Of a stretch of DNA of 64,000 bases, positions 58,401-63,330 are shown one piece after another. The position numbers and the translations under genes were made by a program. Source of the stretch: Siphonodentalium dalli. Lineage: Eukaryota > Mollusca > Scaphopoda > Gadilida > Siphonodentaliidae. The DNA is taken from positions 124,317,989 through 124,381,988 of the forward strand of contig CP136068.1 of assembly GCA_032622095.1 (NCBI GenBank), given 5' to 3'. Position 1 is the first letter of the stretch; each line of letters opens with the position of its first letter. The notes under the pieces were generated by a model that saw only the letters and a list, made by a program, of their open reading frames with translations, searched no databases and was not told where the DNA came from.

Positions 58401-60581
58401 CGATCTTTGATTCTGTCCACCCAGTTTTACCACAGTTGCCAAACTTTCTTTTACTTTGAAATTGGTCTTTTCTTGGTTTCCTGTTGGGTTGGTTGATCAC
58501 TACCAAACTTGGTACATGTATGTTGCTGATTTGGCTGAAAATACAAGCTGTTCTTGAATTGGGGATTTGTCCAAAGATTTTCACCAGACTTATGGGCCAT
58601 TTTTTATGACATTTATAAAAAAAAATTGCTAGATTGACATCCCCTCCTGACTCTATTTTTAGTTCCCTCCTCAACTGTTTTTTTATTTCAATATCTTTTA
58701 TGTAAACTTTTTTCTTGTACCTTAATCGTCAAATTACATTTCAATGACCCACTGATCAGGCTATTTTGAACAAATTGGACAATCTAAATCACTTTCTATT
58801 ATGTATTGTAAGATAGTGTGGTCGTCGGAGGGTTAGACCCAGAAGAAATTGGTAAAGAAGCGGTTTTGGTGTCATTCGACGCGGGAGAATATCGTGTATA
58901 ACATATCCAAAATCGGCTAAAATCCGCTTTGGGGAAAATGCAGGATCCAAGATGGCATCCAACATGGTTGACGTTAGTCAAAAGAGACTCTGACTGAGAT
59001 TAATTCGATTATAGTGAGAACAAATGTTGTCATATGTATACAAATGTATACATTTTTGCAAAGGTAAAATATTATGCCACCTGTCTATGGCCAAAATGGA
59101 ACCCCTCGCCCCAGATGGCCGCCATTGTTTTTGCATAATACCTTAAAGATCAGTTCCTGTTGTTTGATAATGGTTGAGATTGACGACTTTGATTAGTCTT
59201 ATTCATGTTAAATCAGTATTGGAGCAATGAAAGATACCATAAATGGGGTCCCACACTTATCCACACCCTCAAAAATTCGATTTTACAGAACGCGGTATAA
59301 AATTCCACAAAAATCGCCATTGGGATTCCAGTCATATATCAACAAGAAATGGACAGAACTGTACAATGTAAGTTGGGCATACCATTATCTATGAATACTC
59401 CAATGCAATGGAACCCAAATCGACGCTTTTCATACCCCATTTATGGTATCTTTCATGGCTCCAATACTGAATTAACATCATTAAAACTAGCCAAAGTTGC
59501 CAGTCTGAACCGTTATCAAACAACAGGAACTGATCTTTAAAATATTAGGCAAAAACTTCAAATTTTCGTGTTTAGGCCACCATTTTGGTGGCCATCTTGG
59601 GCGAGGGGTTCCATTTGTTTTATAGAGAGGTGGCATAATACTTTACCTTCGCAAAAATGTTTACATTTGTATACATACATGTATGAGTACATATAATCAA
59701 ATTAATCTCAGTCAGAGTCTCTTTTGATTAATGGCGGCCATGTTGGACGCCATCTTGGATCCTGGATTTTCCCCAAAGCAGATTTTAGCGGATTTTTGAT
59801 ATGTTGTAGCAGATATTCTTCCGCGTTGAACGACACCAAGATCGCTTCTTTACCAATTTCTTCTGGGTCAAACCCCTTTTTTGCGTACCACGACCATACT
59901 AAGATAGGATACTGCTTCAATATATAGAACTGTCCTGACCATTTATGTTTAGGAAGAATAAATATAAAAAATAAAATTCGCCCTCCCACCCCATTTTTCT
60001 GAAAAAGTTGGATGTAAATCGAGCAATTTATTTATATTGGCCTACTTACAATTTTTTTTATTTTATTGGTTTTCAGCTATGGAACCTTTCTGAAATTCAA
60101 TTTGAAACAAACAAAGGGTGTACAGTATTGCCCTAAATAATCGACTCCTTAACCAAAGCAGAATTGTGGGTAACTTTTCAGGATTTAGGAAATATGACTT
60201 GTTGCCATTCATCGGAAAGCTGTCAATGAGAGCTTTCCGATGAATGGCAACAAGCCATATTTCCGACTAAATCCTGAAAAGTTACTCATAATTCTGCTGT
60301 GGTTTAGGGGTCGATTATTTAGGACATTACTGTATAACTGAGGTCTGGAACTCTGAATGCATCGTTATATACAAGCAATATAAGATATTTCTTTTTCAGT
60401 GCCTGGATGGACGAACCCCTATAAATGTTCTCAAAAGCTGTTTCTTTTTTAGTGTCAAGATACCCACCCCTATAAATGTTTTCAAAGCTGTTTCTTTTTC
60501 AGTGCCAGGATGGCCGCACCCCTTTGCACATGACAACCTTGCATGGTCGATTCACCCGAGCACAGACTCTTTTAGAGCATG
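29551..60581 (+). CDS. ANKRD28: ANKRD28/44/52-type ankyrin-repeat subunit of protein phosphatase 6 (partial gene, 7 exons)
   Basis: Seven exons, listed separately, join to about 319 residues colinear with the N-terminal third of vertebrate ANKRD28 and ANKRD44. All introns are GT/AG, in phase 0 except the last donor (phase 1). Introns are about 3.4, 1.9, 1.5, 2.5, 1.9 and 18.9 kb. The family forms long ankyrin solenoids that, with a SAPS subunit, recruit substrates to the PP6 catalytic subunit. The sequence shows TPLH-type repeats at partial residues near 34, 68, 100, 167, 199, 232, 265 and 299. Diagnostic blocks include [33 protein letters not shown] and [15 protein letters not shown]. Paralogue assignment (28, 44 or 52) is not possible, since invertebrates usually have one pro-orthologue. 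Not seen: the initiating exon, the rest of the protein beyond 60581, and the promoter. The frame has no breaks, so the gene is likely active. Confidence 0.92.
29690..30168 (+). repeat. CGTCC-headed dispersed repeat, copy 1
   Basis: It begins with (TCCATC)-rich sequence and contains two to three diverged units of about 150 bases. These carry CCGAGCTTTTATTCCTACA, TTTAGTACCAAGGGAACCTG and TGCACCTGCGATTAT, and it ends GGGACAGCCAACCTCTAGTTCAT. The better-preserved copy at 62547-63330 has the same 3' end. Non-coding, in intron 1. Confidence 0.75.
30562..30750 (+). pseudogene. Helix-turn-helix fragment, pogo-like transposase
   Basis: The frame reads [20 protein letters not shown] then [20 protein letters not shown]. 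This resembles the N-terminal HTH (Brinker/CENP-B-N-like) found in pogo-type transposases and derived genes: a basic amphipathic first helix, G-x-N, and a recognition helix with SRKQIRSW. It has no ATG in a good context and loses similarity after about 60 residues. It lies in intron 1 of the ankyrin gene in the sense direction. Confidence 0.5.
30751..31617. other. Intron, nothing recognised
   Basis: AT-rich intronic sequence without a recognised repeat or exon. Confidence 0.4.
31618..31892 (-). mobile_element. Family G MITE, copy 1 (reverse)
   Basis: It ends in CATCAATGAGTATCAAAAGGGTTAA (in two parts: ACTCATCAATGAGTA and AAAGGGTTAA). This is the inverse of the family's left end, TTAACCCTTTCTATACTAA... 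CTCATTGACGAGTAGTTC, seen at 35548 and 46403. The other end carries TATACTAAATGGATTCTCCA. Probably a TTAA-type element with a decayed left border. Confidence 0.6.
31893..33038. other. Intron, nothing recognised
   Basis: No exon or repeat family recognised. The stretch runs into the acceptor of exon b. Confidence 0.4.
33039..33188 (+). CDS. ANKRD28: Ankyrin gene, exon b
   Basis: Acceptor TAATTGTAG and donor GAG|GTAAGG bound 50 codons, phase 0. It carries repeat 1 ([20 protein letters not shown], then [13 protein letters not shown]) and the start of repeat 2 ([13 protein letters not shown]). The Cys-rich RACCSKNE replaces the vertebrate RAVASCSEE. Confidence 0.94.
33515..33577. repeat. 18-base tandem repeat, ~3.5 units
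   Basis: CATAGACACACTGTTACA is repeated without interruption in intron 2. Exact units suggest a recent expansion. Confidence 0.85.
33952..34130. mobile_element. TA-flanked MITE with CTCTCAGGTGCCTAATAAT ends
   Basis: Left end TA-CTCTCAGGTGCCTAATAAT and right end ATTATTAGGCACCTGAGAG-TA are inverted copies. The TA borders suggest Tc1/mariner-type transposition. The interior holds four loose AATAATAGTGAT words. 179 bases, no coding. Confidence 0.75.
34403..34471. repeat. Short palindrome abutting a family C MITE
   Basis: TTTGACCACAGAAACTGATT and its inverse (AATCAGTTTCTTTGTGGTCAAA, split as AATCAGTTTC and TTTGTGGTCAAA) surround a 15-base centre. Its outer sequence TATAGTAATATTTGACCAC is a relative of the family C end, so it may be a miniature derivative. 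Confidence 0.55.
34475..34682. mobile_element. Family C palindromic MITE, copy 2
   Basis: TA borders and CAGTAATGCCCAAAGTAATT ends, with arms meeting at CTCTCGGCGAGAG. The right arm lacks the CCACTTAA stretch present on the left. In intron 2. Confidence 0.88.
35100..35300 (+). CDS. ANKRD28: Ankyrin gene, exon c
   Basis: Acceptor TTGTTTACAG and donor GAG|GTAAGA bound 67 codons, phase 0. It completes repeat 2 ([20 protein letters not shown]), holds repeat 3 ([19 protein letters not shown]) and begins repeat 4 ([15 protein letters not shown]). The [14 protein letters not shown] block is near-identical to the vertebrate proteins. Repeat 4 has SLQH where TALHH is usual. Confidence 0.95.
35548..35818 (+). 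mobile_element. Family G MITE, copy 2
   Basis: It starts TTAACCCTCTCTTTCTATACT and carries CTCATTGACGAGTAGTTCCC. It ends with GAGAATCCAGTTAGTAAAAAA before a TTAA. About 270 bases, in intron 3. It aligns with 46403-46684 and, inverted, with 31618-31892. Confidence 0.65.
36062..36240 (+). repeat. CGTCC-headed dispersed repeat, copy 2 (short)
   Basis: CGTCCGTCCATTCACTT, then GGAATGAAATTTGGTATGTG and CAGAGTTATGGCCCTTTGTT, match the pattern at 49380-49810. Single unit, intron 3. Confidence 0.6.
36752..36904 (+). CDS. ANKRD28: Ankyrin gene, exon d
   Basis: Acceptor CATATTTCAG and donor CAG|GTATGT bound 51 codons, phase 0. It encodes [20 protein letters not shown], then [20 protein letters not shown] and [11 protein letters not shown]. 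The [11 protein letters not shown](I/V)HWAA block is a family hallmark. Confidence 0.95.
37045..38215 (+). repeat. Tandem array of ~150-170 base units headed by TGTCTGTCCGT
   Basis: After CAGCTTGCCTGTCTGTCTGT, about six diverged units follow. Each has CTTTGGCACACCCTACAGAC, CACATCCCTCATCC, GGGTGACCTCTAGATGGGAG and GTTAAAAAACATGG. It lies in intron 4. Short open frames on both strands are translations of the unit. Confidence 0.78.
38504..38994. mobile_element. Transib-like MITE with perfect 5-base target duplication
   Basis: The ends are CACGGTGGTGAATCACGTGG and the inverse CCATGTGATTCCCCACCGTG, within inverted repeats of roughly 50 bases (to GCACTCAAAATG and CATTTTGAATGC). ATAGA lies directly on both sides (38499-38503 and 38995-38999). 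CACGGTGG ends and a 5-base duplication are the features of Transib transposons, the group related to RAG recombination signals. No transposase inside 491 bases. In intron 4. Confidence 0.8.
38995..39399. other. Intron 4 end, nothing recognised
   Basis: A CCGTCCATCCAGATGTCCATC stretch (split CCGTCCATCC / AGATGTCCATC) suggests a CGTCC-headed repeat remnant. The rest leads into the acceptor of exon e. Confidence 0.4.
39400..39603 (+). CDS. ANKRD28: Ankyrin gene, exon e
   Basis: Acceptor TTCTATTTTAG and donor ATG|GTAAGG bound 68 codons, phase 0. It encodes two repeats: [20 protein letters not shown] and [20 protein letters not shown]. The spacer [10 protein letters not shown] is closer to ANKRD44 than to ANKRD28 as I recall them. 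The exon starts with ATG, which is not a start codon here. Confidence 0.95.
39638..39777. mobile_element. Family D foldback, copy 1
   Basis: Arms AGTGTGCCTGTCATTTGCAA ... GGTGAATTTAG and the inverse AAATTCACCCTCTGCAAATG ... CACACT surround a CGACGCTACC ... GGGCTAGC centre. About 140 bases, in intron 5, 35 bases after exon e. Confidence 0.7.
40009..40138. mobile_element. Family C palindromic MITE, copy 3 (internally deleted)
   Basis: TA borders and outer arms are intact, but the inner part of both arms from GGAAATATGGC to the centre is missing. This leaves a 130-base palindrome with a TTTAGTCTGAAAA centre. In intron 5. Confidence 0.85.
40303..41441. mobile_element. 1.14 kb inverted-repeat element around a 'aaggtgacccgacttcgtcc' core
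   Basis: Arms of about 195 bases (40303-40497 and 41240-41441) are inverted copies: GCTGTCTGCAGACTTC, GGCTCAAAAATTTGCCAAGG, TTAACCCTTTCAGTGCCAAG and TCCGATTTTTGTATCA all recur in reverse. Between them are two direct copies of AGAAGGTGACCCGACTTCGT (40499 and 41102), diverged 120-150 base units with TTTGACCTTGAATTGACC, and a (CA)n tract. The arms include inward-facing TTAACCCTTTC, so a TTAA-type element may be involved. It lies in intron 5, ending about 50 bases before exon f. Confidence 0.75.
41055..41077. repeat. (CA)n microsatellite
   Basis: About eleven uninterrupted CA units at the end of the degenerate core of the 40303-41441 element. Confidence 0.9.
41495..41581 (+). CDS. ANKRD28: Ankyrin gene, exon f
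   Basis: Acceptor CCTCTCCTCCACAG and donor CAG|GTTGGT bound 29 codons, phase 0. It encodes [20 protein letters not shown] then SEGANTQVQ. The AAASTHG signature is diagnostic of this family. A large inverted repeat ends only about 50 bases upstream of the acceptor. Confidence 0.94.
42699..42817. mobile_element. Family D foldback, copy 2
   Basis: GTGCTGGACATTTGCAGATT, GAGGTCCCCAGAGGGTGAAT and the inverse ATTTCACCCTTTGGGGACCT ... CCAGCAC. Same GACGCTACC and GGGCTAGC centre as copy 1. Confidence 0.75.
43125..43561 (+). mobile_element. Family A MITE, copy 2
   Basis: TTAA borders at 43125 and 43558. Both hairpins are well preserved. The spacer between them is longer than in copy 1 because an AAAATTGTTAAAGAATGTA unit is repeated. 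In intron 6 of the ankyrin gene. Confidence 0.9.
43569..43652. repeat. Exact 42-base tandem duplication
   Basis: GAACACAATAAGCACATTAC through GGGAGGGATAAT occurs twice back to back (43569-43610, 43611-43652) with no difference that I can see, right beside family A copy 2. Confidence 0.9.
44039..44304 (+). mobile_element. Family B MITE, copy 3
   Basis: The right border ...CATGAAAGGGTTTAA and left end TTTGACCCTTCCATGACTGG (the left TTAA is lost) enclose two hairpins: one degraded (CCTATACATTCTCCCATATA), one intact with a CTCCCTGAGGGGGATCTC centre. In intron 6. Confidence 0.8.
44897..45234. mobile_element. TTAA-flanked MITE with CCTCTTCGCTGC ends
   Basis: The left end TTAACCTCTTCGCTGC and right end GCAGCGAAGAGGTTAA are exact inverted copies. 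It has no coding capacity in 338 bases. The right TTAA (45231-45234) is also the left TTAA of family A copy 3. Confidence 0.82.
45231..45630 (+). mobile_element. Family A MITE, copy 3
   Basis: Nearly the same length and sequence as copy 1 (643-1042), with TTAA at both ends and two intact hairpins. The high similarity of copies 1 and 3 suggests recent spread. Confidence 0.92.
45676..46316. mobile_element. ~640-base element with ~60-base inverted ends
   Basis: Left arm CAGCGCCAGTCTCTTTGAAA ... CGGATGTACATCTCT. The right arm inverse is AGAGACGTACATCCG ... TTTCAAAGAGACTGAATCAG. Arms are diverged by small indels. No coding frame. Family unassigned. Confidence 0.65.
46403..46684 (+). mobile_element. 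Family G MITE, copy 3
   Basis: TTAACCCTTCCTATACTAAA with CTCATTGACGAGTAGTTCTC at the left, GATAATCCATTTAGTAAAGA and AAGGGTTA at the right. The right TTAA reads TTAC. About 280 bases. Confidence 0.7.
46696..46891. mobile_element. Family C palindromic MITE, copy 4
   Basis: TA borders and CAGTAATGCCCTAAATAATA ends. The centre is reduced to CACTGAGAGCTTTCGG, so the left inner arm is shortened. Confidence 0.85.
48166..48377. mobile_element. Family C palindromic MITE, copy 5
   Basis: TA borders. The left outer end is damaged (CAGCAACGCTGTAAATAATC), but arms are otherwise long and match closely to the CTCTCAGTGAGAG centre. Confidence 0.87.
49380..49810 (+). repeat. CGTCC-headed dispersed repeat, copy 4, with (CTGT)n
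   Basis: ACCATAGTATGGTAAACATA, then CGTTCGTC and a (CTGT)n run (about 49448-49507). Two units of about 150 bases follow, with CGATAACTCAAACATTTTCT, CGAACCAAATTTTG-like words, CAGCCCAAAATACAGATCGA and GAGTTATGGCCCTTTTTC. The Cys-Leu-Ser-Val frame here is the translated microsatellite. Confidence 0.75.
50284..50307. repeat. Poly-C tract (24 C)
   Basis: Uninterrupted C run in intron 6, read directly from the sequence. Confidence 0.9.
54085..54414 (-). mobile_element. Family A MITE, copy 4 (reverse, internally deleted)
   Basis: The order is inverted relative to the other copies: the GGCCAAAACCTGCCAAATAAAGC side comes first (split GGCCAAAACC / TGCCAAATAAAGC). One hairpin is complete (54237-54306), the other has lost its left arm and centre, so ATTTATAAGAGAATGCATTG stands alone. 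TTAA borders are intact. Confidence 0.9.
55247..55697 (+). mobile_element. Family A MITE, copy 5
   Basis: Left TTAA intact, right border mutated to CTAA. Both hairpins are present with a few changes (one ATACGAG for ATGCGAG). The spacer carries extra GAATGTAAGAAAAAATTG units. Closest in layout to copy 2. Confidence 0.9.
56410..56626. mobile_element. Family C palindromic MITE, copy 6
   Basis: TA borders with CAGTAATGCTCTAAGTAATC ends. Arms are almost identical over about 100 bases, with CTCTCCCCGAGAG centre. This is among the best preserved copies and is very similar to copy 7. Confidence 0.9.
57222..57298. mobile_element. Family D foldback, copy 3 (truncated)
   Basis: CAGAATGAGGTCCCCAGAGG on the left and CCTCTGCGGACCTCATTCTG on the right, meeting over a short TTAAATTCCC centre. 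Confidence 0.7.
57624..57722. mobile_element. Family D foldback, copy 4
   Basis: GCAGAATGAGGTCCCAAGAG ... GGTGATGCCAGCCC ... AATTCACCCTCTGGGGACCT with CAAATGACAGGCACACTA at the right end. It sits 24 bases from family C copy 7. Confidence 0.72.
57746..57962. mobile_element. Family C palindromic MITE, copy 7
   Basis: TA borders, CAGTAATGCTCTAAGTAGTC ends and a CTCTCCCCGAGAG centre as in copy 6. Small differences between its arms (TTTTGGGCAACT against ACGTTACCCATAAT) show post-insertion drift. Confidence 0.9.
58120..58680 (+). repeat. CGTCC-headed dispersed repeat, copy 5
   Basis: CAGTCTGTCTGTCCATCTGT and CCGTCCG, followed by about three degraded units with ACAAAAGTTATGG, GATAATTTCAGTTGA, CAAGTTCGATCTTTGATTC and TTGGTACATGTATG. 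Confidence 0.6.
58837..59873. mobile_element. Family K element, copy 2, with ~280-base inverted arms
   Basis: Arms at 58837-59116 and 59592-59873 are inverted copies containing GACCCAGAAGAAATTGGTAA, GGATCCAAGATGGC, AGAGACTCTGACTGAGATTA and CGAGGGGTTCCATTT. The 475-base interior (59117-59591) shares CCCTCAAAAATTCGATTTTA and TTGGGATTCCAGTCATAT with 14147-14897. No transposase frame. The arms differ at several sites, so it is not recent. Confidence 0.8.
60121..60334. mobile_element. Family C palindromic MITE, copy 8
   Basis: TA borders, CAGTATTGCCCTAAATAATC and the inverse ATTATTTAGGACATTACTG. The left arm lacks TCGG after GATTTAG. It ends about 50 bases before the triplicated acceptor of exon g. 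Confidence 0.87.
60388..60502 (+). repeat. Triplicated splice acceptor in front of exon g
   Basis: TTTCTTTTTCAGTGCCTGGA (AG at 60398-60399), TTTCTTTTTTAGTGTCAAGA (AG at 60451-60452) and TTTCTTTTTCAGTGCCAGGA (AG at 60501-60502) are consecutive. The first two are followed by ACCCCTATAAATGTT. The first copy would code CLDGRTP, close to the true CQDGRTP, so the duplicated unit (50-53 bases) spans the intron end and the first ~21 exon bases. Use of either upstream AG would shift the reading frame. Confidence 0.85.
60503..60581 (+). CDS. ANKRD28: Ankyrin gene, exon g
   Basis: Acceptor TTTCTTTTTCAG and donor CATG|GTGAGA bound 79 bases, starting in phase 0 and ending in phase 1. It encodes [20 protein letters not shown] then QTLLEHG, a strong match to the vertebrate DGKTPLHMTALHGRF block. 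It follows an 18.9 kb intron. Two imperfect copies of its acceptor and first codons precede it (60388-60490). Confidence 0.94.
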
Positions 60582-60587
60582 GTGAGA

Positions 60588-60960
60588 TACCCATTACTAA
60601 CACCCATCCACTAATACCCATCCACTAATACCCATCCGTCATTATATGGTCAATGGTGACATATCCATTACTAACACCCATCCACTAATAATAGATATAT
60701 GTCACATATAGACCATCTAATGGCGGATGTATATTAGTGAATGGGGGTTAGTAATGGATATGTCACCAGATGGTCTATGTGACAAGACATATCCATTACT
60801 AACACCCATTCACTAATACCCATTGGTCATTATATAGTTTATGGTAACATATCCATTACTAACAATATCCACTAATTAACCATCCGCCATTATATAGTCT
60901 AATGTGACATATCTTTTACTAATATCCACTAATACCCATCAATCGTTATATGGTCTATGA
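60588..60960. repeat. Degenerate tandem array 'ccattactaacacccatcca'
   Basis: Units of roughly 65-75 bases with CCATTACTAACACCCATCCA, CTAATACCCATC and ATTATATGGTCAATGGTGAC recur about five times, with one inverted stretch near 60690-60760. The array resumes at about 61713-61765, after an inserted element. Confidence 0.75.
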
Positions 60961-61712
60961 CAGGGTTTCCGCTAGGGGGTAGGGGAATGGGGCCGGTTTG
61001 TAGATAGGGGAAAACAGAACACCTGCCTCGAAAATTTAGAAAAGTGCAACACCAGAAATGCATTGTCCAGCACGCCCAGAATAAATAGGTTGTGCAGACT
61101 TAATGGCGATATAATCTGATTTCGAAAGCGGAATTTGAAACGCTCGTTAACCGGTGGTCGGTTAATATCACGACCACGTAGCTGGTGCGTTTCATCACCG
61201 TCTTATCGAGGAAAGTTCCGCGCTCATAAACGATGCTTTCCATGACCATCACTCCATCAGTTAATATATTTGTATTCCCAGCTGTTGATCTGGGTTGATA
61301 GTATGAGATAAAGGGCATACATATGGCATTTCGCACTTTAATAATTATACACATCTTGGGGAATACAGTCGGAACTTAATACTTTGAAATGAATGAGGTT
61401 GGTAGCACCGGAGACGTAATTTTCGGCGTTACAACAGGGTTGTTATTGTCGTAATTGGTAATGTTATCTGGTTTCTGGCACGATGATGGGGTCTTATTGT
61501 TGTCGTAATTGAAACAGATGCGACAGGAGTTAATATTACGACATTCGGGAGTCATCTGGACAATTATACCTACAGTCGGCATACCGGCCAGTCCTATGAT
61601 TATTTTTGGTCTGGGAGGGGAATGCGTCGGGGGGAAAAGTTGTCTAGGGGAAAACTTGGCTAGGGGAATGGGGCCGTCAAAAGGACCCCCTGCCGGTATA
61701 GCGGAATCCCTG
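60961..61712. mobile_element. 752-base element with CAGGGTTTCCGCTA ends, inside the tandem array
   Basis: The left end CAGGGTTTCCGCTAGGGGG and right end CCCCCTGCCGGTATAGCGGAATCCCTG (its last 14 bases, TAGCGGAATCCCTG, invert the left) define it. Words GGGGAATGGGGCCG occur near both ends. CAG...CTG ends are hAT-like, but no exact target duplication is visible (TCTATGA against TCAATGG). No coding. Confidence 0.72.
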
Positions 61713-61765
61713 TCAATGGTGACTTATCCATGAATAACACCCATCCACTAACACCCATCTGCAAT

Positions 61766-62085
61766 CAGATTAGGGTCCTGCAAATATTCAGTATTCAAAA
61801 TGATATTCAATTTGACCAGAGATTCGATTCAAAATCATGGGTGAATGTCTCTCTTTATCTTCCCGATCCTATTTTTTGTCTGAATATTCCCCACACATGA
61901 ATGTATTGGGATGAAAAGCAGTGTTCTGTAAGAATCACACATCCATGACATTGCCATAGAAACGTAAACATCCCCTATTAATGAGAGTAGTTCGTCTTTC
62001 GGGTCCCATTCAGGTTTAGTTCCCTTTACTTTCCTTCTAGACACACACTAGTTTAGAGCCATTATATGGGCCATGTTTCCTCTCA
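61766..62085. other. Non-coding, nothing recognised
   Basis: Intronic sequence downstream of exon g. The - strand frame at 61835-62044 has no recognisable domain. Confidence 0.4.
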
Positions 62086-62349
62086 TTAACCCTTTCATGA
62101 CTGGAGTTTCCTGAAATTTTGCGAAAACCCTGTGCCAATGCATTCACTTATATAATTATGCGAGTCTCCCATAGGGGTCTCGCATATATAAAAGAACACT
62201 GGCCTAACAATATTTACCATGACCTTGTAAGCCAGTGCATTCTCTTATATATGGGAGGCTGCCTATGGGAGACTCGCATATATAAGAGAATGCACTGACA
62301 CAGAATCTTTAATGCTGCACCAGCACAGCTCCCGTCATGAAAGGGTTAA
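62086..62349 (+). mobile_element. Family B MITE, copy 4
   Basis: TTAA at both borders, ends AACCCTTTCATGACTGGAGT and the inverse CTCCCGTCATGAAAGGGTT, two hairpins with CTCCCATAGGGGTCTCG and GGCTGCCTATGGGAGACTC centres. Best preserved copy of the family in the window. Confidence 0.9.
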
Positions 62350-62546
62350 CTAGTTAGTACCTGACATAGAGAAATTTCCCAATATCATCTTCATATTATC
62401 ATCTTTGACTGGGAAGCCTTATATATATATATTTCCCAGACACTTTCAGATCTGACAAGGCCAAAAAAGATATACCTGTGTTTTTGGTGACATGCAAGAA
62501 AAAAATGGAGGCAAGGGGGTTGTGGCTTTTCATTTTATTTTATTTT
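62350..62546. other. Non-coding, nothing recognised
   Basis: AT-rich with an AGGCCAAAAAA-type word near 62457 that also occurs at 22123, 41737 and 54624, perhaps the end of a short dispersed repeat. Confidence 0.4.
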
Positions 62547-63330
62547 TTATACCCCCCGCAACGAAGTTAGGGGGGGTATACTGGAGTCAGCTTGTCCGTC
62601 GTCCGTCCGTCCGTCGTCCGTCTGTGGACACATATTTGTCCGGAGTTTTTCTCAGTCGTTTTTTGATCAATTTCCGTGAAACTTGGCACAGACATCAACC
62701 ACCATGGGAACCTGTGCACCTGCGAGTATGACGTCTGTCGGACTTTTTTTGCTGGAGTTATCCCCCCTTTTTCGACTTAGAATTTTTTCGCAACATGTAT
62801 ACTTTTGTCTGAGCTTTTATTCCTACATTTTTCGGTCAATTTTTTAAAAACGTGGCACAGATATTTAGTACCATGGGAACTTGTGCACCTGCGATTATGA
62901 TGTCTGTCCGACATTTTTTGCTGGAGTTATCCCCCTTTTTCGACTTAGAAACTTTTTTGCAACATGCATAATTTTGTCCGAGCTTTTATTCCTACATTTT
63001 TCGGTCAATGTTTTTAAATCTTGGCACTGATATTTAGTACCATGGGAACCTGTGCACCTGCGATTATGACGTCTGTCCGACATATTTTGTGTGGAGTTAT
63101 TCCCCTTTTTCGACTTATAATTTTTTCCGCAACATACATAATTTTGTCCAAGCTTTTATTCTTACATTTTTTGGTCAATAGGTTTAAGATTAAGGTTATG
63201 GTTGTACACCTGCAATGGGAACTGTTATTTTATTATTTTAACTAAATGTTTACTGACATGTGAAACATCTTAGTATTTTAAAAACAGGGGGGTATCCGTA
63301 GTCCCATTGGGACAGTCACACCTCTAGTTC
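62547..63330 (+). repeat. CGTCC-headed dispersed repeat, copy 6 (best preserved)
   Basis: It starts ATACCCCCCGCAACGAAGTT with GGGGGGGTATACTGGAGTCA, then (CGTCCGT)n. About four units of roughly 160 bases follow, each with CTTGGCACAGATATTTAGTA-like, CCATGGGAACCTGTGCACCT and GAGTTATCCCCC words. It ends GGGACAGTCACACCTCTAGTTC. Open frames on either strand are repeat translations. Confidence 0.82.

Larger units (their letters stand above)
41582..60502 (+). other. Ankyrin gene intron 6 (18.9 kb), transposon-loaded
   Basis: This intron separates exons f and g. It holds four family A, one family B, five family C, three family D and several other elements, listed individually. I found no further ankyrin exon inside it. 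The protein sequence is continuous across it, so none is expected. Stretches 47000-48165, 48378-49379, 49811-54084 and 55698-56409 show no recognised feature apart from homopolymer and AT-rich tracts. Confidence 0.75.
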
